Shown here: in pieces, positions 20,212 through 21,531 of the stretch
Layout: the number at the start of each line of letters is the position of its first letter
Position numbering within the stretch: position 1 is the stretch's first letter
Assembly (NCBI GenBank): GCA_010014835.2
Contig: JAAAKB020124213.1
Coordinates: 1 to 21,531, forward strand
Direction: 5' to 3'
Source of the DNA: Apostichopus leukothele
Taxonomy: Eukaryota > Echinodermata > Holothuroidea > Aspidochirotida > Stichopodidae
DNA length: 21,531 nt
Translations under genes and position numbers: made by a program
The notes under the pieces: generated by a model
What the model saw: only the letters and a program-made list of their open reading frames with translations
Database searches by the model: none
What the model was told of the DNA's origin: nothing

Positions 20212-21531
20212 TATAAGTAGATTTCTATGGTAACATGTCTAAATAATTTCTTTTATTTATTCCACTGCAGTTCATCATTCACTGCTCCATGAAGCAATTT
20301 TCCAGGATTGATTCTGGTAGGGGCATGACTCTTTGTAGACTGCCTTAGACAGATCAACCAATTTTGAAATCAGGGGTGTGGCTGTGGAGATGTTGAATGT
20401 GGCGTTCAAAGTTTAGACATATGTATCATTGTGAGGCATATTTAGTCTATAAGTTAGGTTTATAATTAGGTATAAATGTTAGATTGTGCTCATAAAAGAG
20501 ACAAAAGTTGAGAAGTCTCGGTGTGTATGCAAGAAACAGGATATTCTTCAAGTTACAGACGTAAATACTTTTAAAAGTTGAGCTATTGTGACTTGAGACC
20601 TTTTTTTTGAATTTCCATGATTCTTCTTCCCTCAGGCTTGTAAAGGTCCATCTTGAGAGTGTAAATGGGAACATGAATAATTACAAGTAGAGATTTATAT
20701 TGATAATGGCTTAAATGTTGTTTTATTTGAAAGACATGATTCTTGTAACCCTGCACTCACAATACATATCACAAAAGTATGAAAATAATGATAAATATAT
20801 ATCAAACTTTGGTTTAATAATGAAATAAATGTTGTGACTGTTGATTAAACTGATCAAGCTATGGTCTTGTACTTTTACGACACATTTTAGTTATATTGCG
20901 CATGAAAGACAATAGGTATCCTGAAATAAGATACAAAGATATACTTCAACAAATTTAGCTCAAAGCTTGTATTGCTTTGTTCAAAGCAGATTTGTAAGCC
21001 CTACTTTGCAACTGACTCCAACCCACACTGTGAAAAGATTTGTAAATATCACTGTACAAGTCAATGCATAAATGGAATAAATGCATTTATAAGGCAGATC
21101 ACTACCAGAGTGACTGAGGGATAATAATCTTTCTTGAGAAAGCTGTTACCCATGTACCGTAAACCAGAAATCAGGTTATGAGTCACCCCAATAATAATGT
21201 TAAATAGCAGACAAAACAAGTATTAACAGATTGTGTTTTAACATTTACAAAAGATAAATGATGGCAGGTGGAATTACAGCACATTATGTTATATTTTTAA
21301 TTTCTCTGGGCCATCGAAACTAATAAATGGAATAAACACTAGATCTTACAAATATGGCAGAAAGCATTGCCATTGGTTGGTCATCCAATCATTAGACCAG
21401 ACAAATACACCAGAATTCTTCTTGTTGAATGCTAGCATTTACTTTACATGTATCATGTTATGAAGTATATTTTGCTTTCACTAGAAAACTGAAAGTAAGC
21501 CTAAAGCCAAACCCTCCCCCCACCCCCCCCC
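20212..21531. other. Non-coding 3' end of the window
   Basis: AT-rich sequence with no gene recognised; the reverse-strand open frame at 20447-20674 lacks any domain. AATAAA motifs occur at 20824-20829 and near 21078. The window stops in a C-rich run (from about 21513), which may mark a microsatellite or an assembly edge. Confidence 0.55.

Overview
The window is eukaryotic nuclear DNA. It is AT-rich and holds three genes split by GT-AG introns, spread among minisatellites, tRNA-derived SINEs and a LINE remnant. The gene content is a flavin-containing monooxygenase of invertebrate type, a secreted single-SRCR protein with a poly-Asn/Ser-Thr stalk, and LRR1. Together with the repeats this fits a marine invertebrate deuterostome. 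An echinoderm (perhaps a sea cucumber) is my best guess, but this rests on style and gene content, not on a database match.

Layout. (1) 591-7610, + strand: four clean exons encode the first 211 residues of an FMO (FAD-binding half and the start of the NADPH-binding motif). The second half is not found anywhere in the window, although every exon present is open and correctly phased. Its introns 1 and 2 carry a 12-copy 44-bp minisatellite and a ~24-copy ~47-bp minisatellite. (2) 8212-11939, - strand: a complete four-exon gene for a 244-residue secreted protein with a signal peptide, a 13-Asn run, a Ser/Thr tract, two homologous linker exons and one six-cysteine SRCR domain. A TATA box lies about 90 bp upstream of its ATG. 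Its introns hold a LINE 3' end, a SINE with a 36-bp tandem repeat beside it, and a ~295-bp foldback element. (3) 14593-18952, + strand: a complete four-exon LRR1 (PPIL5) gene, 428 residues, encoding the CUL2-type ubiquitin-ligase substrate receptor. Intron 3 carries diverged long repeats and a palindromic short tandem array. (4) 18953-21531: no further gene. A tRNA-derived SINE lies at about 19930-20211, and the window ends in a C-rich run.

The genes do not form a functional unit. FMO and SRCR are convergent (about 600 bp apart) and SRCR and LRR1 are divergent (about 2.65 kb apart). The most notable points are the missing FMO 3' half and its substituted signature His, the duplicated SRCR stalk exon, the large foldback element, and the fact that all four minisatellites sit roughly 120-230 bp upstream of a 3' splice site. 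I found no convincing previously undescribed system.
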